A stretch of DNA of 64,000 bases from Persicobacter psychrovividus. GTDB lineage: Bacteria > Bacteroidota > Bacteroidia > Cytophagales > Cyclobacteriaceae. Below the pieces are notes generated by a model, which saw only the letters and a program-made list of their open reading frames with translations, had not been told where the DNA came from and made no database searches. How positions within the stretch are numbered: position 1 is the first letter of the stretch; each line of letters opens with the position of its first letter. The position numbers and the translations under genes are program-made. The stretch covers positions 806,001 through 870,000 of the forward strand of contig NZ_AP025292.1 in assembly GCF_036492425.1 (NCBI RefSeq), written 5' to 3'. Positions 61,042 through 64,000 of this stretch are shown here, one piece after another.

Positions 61042-61626
61042 ATGAAAGTAAACTTAGAGACTACAAATACAGTGATGGCCCGTGTGGAGGATGATTTTTT
61101 GATGAATACGTTGAATAACCTGTACTCCATGTCTTTGTTGGACGATGGCAGGCTGACGGATTCTTTGGTCAAACTATCCGATTATTTTCGATATCAGTAC
61201 CGATCAGCAGAATTGGACAAAATACCGATTAAAGAGGAGGTGCAGTTTTTACGATCGTATTTCTATTTGCAGAGATTGCGATTTAATAATCATCTTGACA
61301 TTAATTTTATACACGCAATTGATCGAAATCATTACATCTCCCCAGGGGTTTTCTTTCCTCTATTAAGTCTTGCGTTCAACATGTTACAACGCAGGGTTGT
61401 GGATAAATTGGGCTTTTCAGCCAAATTGCAATCCAGTGCAGATCGCATAGAATTGGTGATGGATATTGTCAAACCTGACGACTTCAGGTCTTCGGTGTTT
61501 TCAGCTCAGCTTGATGGGGCTTTGGAGAAATTGAGGCAGGCTTATAAGGGGCAATTTAAAATATCTATTGACGAACGGACGAATCAGTTTTTGGTGGTCA
61601 TTAGTATTTTGCCATGGTTGGAATAA
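61042..61626 (+). CDS. Degenerate LytS-type histidine kinase (pseudokinase)
   Basis: 194-residue soluble protein aligning along its length with the His_kinase (LytS/YehU) catalytic region. FLMNTLNNLYSMSLLDDGRLTDSLVKLSDYFRYQY matches the family's PHFLFNxLNxI...LSDLLRY. IPIKEEVQFLRSYFYLQRLRFNNHLDINF and a late LRQAYKGQFKISIDERTNQFLVVISILPW match the rest. The phospho-acceptor His is replaced (NPHFLFN appears as EDDFLMN, Asp18). The ATP N-box (LVENA...HG) reads LLSLAFNML without Glu or Asn. Sensor and membrane parts are absent. It cannot plausibly autophosphorylate; a regulatory partner of the divergent LytTR protein is inferred. Confidence 0.82.
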   Translation: MKVNLETTNTVMARVEDDFLMNTLNNLYSMSLLDDGRLTDSLVKLSDYFRYQYRSAELDKIPIKEEVQFLRSYFYLQRLRFNNHLDINFIHAIDRNHYISPGVFFPLLSLAFNMLQRRVVDKLGFSAKLQSSADRIELVMDIVKPDDFRSSVFSAQLDGALEKLRQAYKGQFKISIDERTNQFLVVISILPWLE

Positions 61627-61628
61627 AA

Positions 61629-61667
61629 AAAAAGGCTATCTCTGAAATTTAGAAATAGCCTTTTTTG
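61629..61667. terminator. Bidirectional terminator between the LytS-like and batA genes
   Basis: AAAGGCTAT-TCT / AGA-ATAGCCTTT stem with one internal mismatch and runs of A and T on either side. Confidence 0.85.
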
Positions 61668-61680
61668 TGCCATGAAGGTT

Positions 61681-62733
61681 TTAATCTTCAAGAATATTAC
61701 TCATGAAACTGGATTTCAGTACCATGAAAATCAGTAAGAAAATAATCCCCCAGTTGAGGTAAACATCATAGAAATCAGAAGTGTTTTTATACCTTGATTC
61801 CTTAATTTTCACCTTCTCATATTGGTCAATTTTATGGAATACATTCTGTAAGGCTTCATTATTTGATACCCGATAGAAATGCCCTTTTCCAATTTCAGCA
61901 ATAGATTTCAGCGTGGTTTCATCAAGGGTGTTGGGAACCATTCTTGGGCGGCCGAAGAAATCTTTCCCCCAAGGCACCATACCTTCCTTACCAATGGCAA
62001 TCGTATAGATTTTGATGTCGTATGCCGCCGCTAACTTGGCCGCAGTAATCGGATCGATATTCCCAGCGGTATTCTCTCCGTCAGACAATAGGATAATCAC
62101 CTTCGATTTACTTTTGCTTTCACGCATGCGATTGGTGGCCACAGCAAGGGCCGAGCCAATGGCGGTACCGTCGTTGGCGATCATCTTGAAATCGATATCG
62201 TGAATATAGCTTTCCAGCAGGTTGTAGTCAGTGGTGAGTGGAGCAAGGGAATAGGCCTCGCCAGAGAAGATGACCAAACCGATGCGGTCCTGAAATCTTC
62301 CTTTGATAAAATCACCACAAACCTTCTTGGCAGCCTCCAGGCGATTGGGCTTAAAGTCCTCAATTTGCATGGAGCCAGAAATATCTACCACCAAATTAAT
62401 GTCAATTCCTTCCGCCCATTGTTCTACATGCTCATTGGTACGCTGTGGTCGGGCTAAGGCAACGACCATCAGTGCCATGGCCAGTGCAAAAAAGAGGGGA
62501 GGGATGAATCGGAGTAAGGTTACTGGGCTCCAATTAAGCTCCCGCTTAGTCAGTGCAATGGGTAAGCGCTGTTTGAATTTGATATTCAAGAGCCATTTAA
62601 GAAGGTACAGCACTGGGATGACCAATAATAAGTATAGCGCCCATGCATTATCCCACGTAAATCCCTGAAGCGTGCTTGGTTCAAACCAGCTCATGCTCCA
62701 CCATTGATGTGCTAAATTATTTACTTCAGTCAT
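61681..62733 (-). CDS. batA: BatA-type VWA membrane protein
   Basis: 350 residues. N-terminal helices near 35 and 75-95 (ALYLLLVIPVLYLLKWL, FIPPLFFALAMALMVVALARPQ) frame the family start. A VWA domain (~108-290) has a complete MIDAS: DISGSM, a Thr region, and LLSDGENTAG. A C-terminal helix (WGIIFLLIFMVL) anchors it. Bat proteins were linked to aerotolerance in Bacteroides; the mechanism is unclear. Its start overlaps the preceding gene by eight bases. A terminator follows directly, so no batB or batC lies downstream. Confidence 0.92.
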   Translation of the reverse strand: MTEVNNLAHQWWSMSWFEPSTLQGFTWDNAWALYLLLVIPVLYLLKWLLNIKFKQRLPIALTKRELNWSPVTLLRFIPPLFFALAMALMVVALARPQRTNEHVEQWAEGIDINLVVDISGSMQIEDFKPNRLEAAKKVCGDFIKGRFQDRIGLVIFSGEAYSLAPLTTDYNLLESYIHDIDFKMIANDGTAIGSALAVATNRMRESKSKSKVIILLSDGENTAGNIDPITAAKLAAAYDIKIYTIAIGKEGMVPWGKDFFGRPRMVPNTLDETTLKSIAEIGKGHFYRVSNNEALQNVFHKIDQYEKVKIKESRYKNTSDFYDVYLNWGIIFLLIFMVLKSSFMSNILED

Positions 62734-63601
62734 TTTTTATCTTGTTGAGCTTTTCTTCAAAAGTTTCAATCGCAAACTGGCGCAAGTGATCGTACTGGCT
62801 TACTTCGATTTCAGCCGACTGCGCACCATAAATATTCCTGTCCAGTAGTTTTAGGGCATTCACCGCCTCCTGGTCGCTGATGACTTTGGCGATTTCCTTG
62901 GTGGTTAACTTTGAAAATGGCCGCCCGTCGATGGTCTCGACATATGACTTCCAGTGGGCCGATAATTCAGCCTGTTGATTTGAGGAAGTCAGGCTGTCGA
63001 AGTTATTGAGGAACTTGCTATGCTGACGCTGTAGTTTCTTGATTTTGAATTGCTGACGAATGCCACTACCGAAAATCAGGAATCCGATGATCAGCAATGC
63101 GAGGAATATGCCCAAACCCGCAAACCAATATGGGTAATTGAAAGGGTAATCAACGGGGGTATAGGCAACATTCGCCCGCATTTTCAAGGAATCTGGCAAC
63201 TGTAAAACAGTAGGCGCAAAAAAGATGTCCGAGGCTGGGGCAAACAGGGTCAGGCTGTCCTTTTCCTGAATCAGGTAAACAGGCATCACTAAGGTTTGCA
63301 GGCTGTCGGTTTCAAAAGTAGACAGGTGATACACCACACTGTCGGTACTGATGCCTGCCGTTGTTTTCGTCGGAAAAACCTCCCGCCTGTTATATTCAAA
63401 AGGGTGGAAGTTATTGAGGGAATCAGGAAATAAAATGTTGAGGGTTTCAGGGTATTTTGCAGTCAGGATATAGGCGAGGTCTTCCCCGACTTTTGTAGAA
63501 TCCTGCATGAAATATCCGTCCAGTTTTACATTTTGCGCCATGGCACCAAAATGACAGATCAGTAGGAGTAATAGGCTCCAAATCCAGTTGCGCTTAGCCA
63601 T
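62726..63601 (-). CDS. Bat-operon membrane protein of unknown function
   Basis: 291 residues: signal peptide (to about FGAMAQ), a periplasmic beta-rich part (VKLDGYFMQDSTKVGEDLAYILTAKYPETLNILFPD), one membrane helix (~158-180, YWFAGLGIFLALLIIGFLIFG), and a cytoplasmic helical tail. Proteins of this shape sit between the DUF58 and VWA genes in Bacteroidota bat operons. It overlaps both neighbours by eight bases, which indicates tight translational coupling. Confidence 0.8.
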   Translation of the reverse strand: MAKRNWIWSLLLLLICHFGAMAQNVKLDGYFMQDSTKVGEDLAYILTAKYPETLNILFPDSLNNFHPFEYNRREVFPTKTTAGISTDSVVYHLSTFETDSLQTLVMPVYLIQEKDSLTLFAPASDIFFAPTVLQLPDSLKMRANVAYTPVDYPFNYPYWFAGLGIFLALLIIGFLIFGSGIRQQFKIKKLQRQHSKFLNNFDSLTSSNQQAELSAHWKSYVETIDGRPFSKLTTKEIAKVISDQEAVNALKLLDRNIYGAQSAEIEVSQYDHLRQFAIETFEEKLNKIKND

Positions 63602-64000
63602 TTTTCTTGCTTAAATTTCTGACCTTAAAAAGTTTAATTAACTGTGGTACATAGTCTTCTTCGGTATCAATACGAAGGTAGTTGGCCTCGTATTTCTGAC
63701 AAAGTTCTTTCAGCTTATTTTGATTACCACCATATTTATTGGCGATTTTGTTCCTGAAATGTGCCGAGGAGGTATTGACCCAAATCGTTTTTTCAGATTC
63801 TTTATCGTAAAGAGGAATGATTCCCAGTCTTGGCAGTTTGGTCTCCCGTTGATCGAAAATATGAAGCACCACTAAATCATGGCGCTTGGCCAAAGATTTC
63901 AGGTTTCGTTCATAGCCTTCGTCAATAAAATCCGAAATGAGGATAATAATACTTTTTCGGCGGACCAGGTTCAGGCAGGATTCAATGCCTTTGTTCAGGC
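63594..64000 (-). CDS. DUF58 domain protein of the Bat operon, C-terminal part (5' end outside window)
   Basis: The frame stays open to the right edge: minus-strand codons read LNKGIESCLNLVRRKS, then IIILISDFIDEGYERNLKSLAKRHDLVVLHIFD, which is the VWA-like core of DUF58 proteins. The apparent start at 63893 is an internal TTG. It overlaps the next operon gene by eight bases. A moxR-type ATPase gene would be expected further upstream, outside the window. Confidence 0.85.
   Translation of the reverse strand, partial: LNKGIESCLNLVRRKSIIILISDFIDEGYERNLKSLAKRHDLVVLHIFDQRETKLPRLGIIPLYDKESEKTIWVNTSSAHFRNKIANKYGGNQNKLKELCQKYEANYLRIDTEEDYVPQLIKLFKVRNLSKKNG

Overview
The window reads as a chromosomal segment of a free-living Bacteroidota bacterium, most likely of the Cytophagales group. 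Three things point there: type IX secretion cargo with both known kinds of C-terminal sorting domain plus a T9SS plug (DUF5103) gene; gliding-type SprB repeats with a CHU_C-type C terminus; and promoters with the Bacteroidota -33 TTTG / -7 TAnnTTTG pattern. Family content fits too (DUF4301, DUF3276, DUF58/BatA, LytTR regulators, S9 peptidases, family 9-like sugar-binding proteins). No rRNA, phage, IS element or CRISPR array is visible. The species cannot be fixed from the sequence alone.

Layout. 1-2.5 kb: 3' part of a surface protein made of about nine ~92-residue repeats. 2.6-16.9 kb: ordinary metabolic and envelope genes (Hsp20, radical SAM YhcC-type protein, a two-gene polysaccharide-related operon, FadD, a HEAT-cyclophilin lipoprotein, threonine aldolase with a YjjG-type nucleotidase, small lipoproteins). 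17.3-21.7 kb: a DPP IV-type peptidase divergent from rpsA, whose leader can form an H-type pseudoknot just before the start codon. 22.0-23.4 kb: 13 tRNA genes in the order (Val-Thr-Cys)x4-Val, made by tandem duplication. 23.7-28.2 kb: folE/queD, a CrtI-like oxidoreductase, a PAPS-reductase-family protein with a sugar epimerase. 28.6-39.9 kb: a small secreted protein and a 3621-residue adhesin holding 6.5 copies of a 528-bp tandem repeat and about ten SprB repeats. 40-50 kb: acyl-CoA reductase divergent from a ferredoxin, a DUF58 protein, DUF3276, an AI-2E-type permease, YchF, a lone Cas6-like endoribonuclease, the T9SS plug and an ABC-F protein. 50-58.8 kb: a T9SS type A FG-GAP protein with a coupled small ORF, murF, DUF4301, Dabb, HesB/IscA, thiL, DUF423, yidD, a Fur-family regulator. 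59-64 kb: two small secreted proteins, a LytTR regulator divergent from a degenerate LytS-type kinase, and the end of a Bat operon (DUF58, membrane protein, BatA) running off the right edge.

How genes work together. The adhesin, FG-GAP protein and plug all belong to T9SS-dependent surface display. Transcription units are short and mostly closed by strong hairpin terminators, many of them bidirectional between convergent genes. The points most worth following up are the rpsA leader pseudoknot, the orphan Cas6, the kinase-dead LytS-like protein beside a LytTR regulator, and the amplified Val-Thr-Cys tRNA cassette with hairpin spacers.
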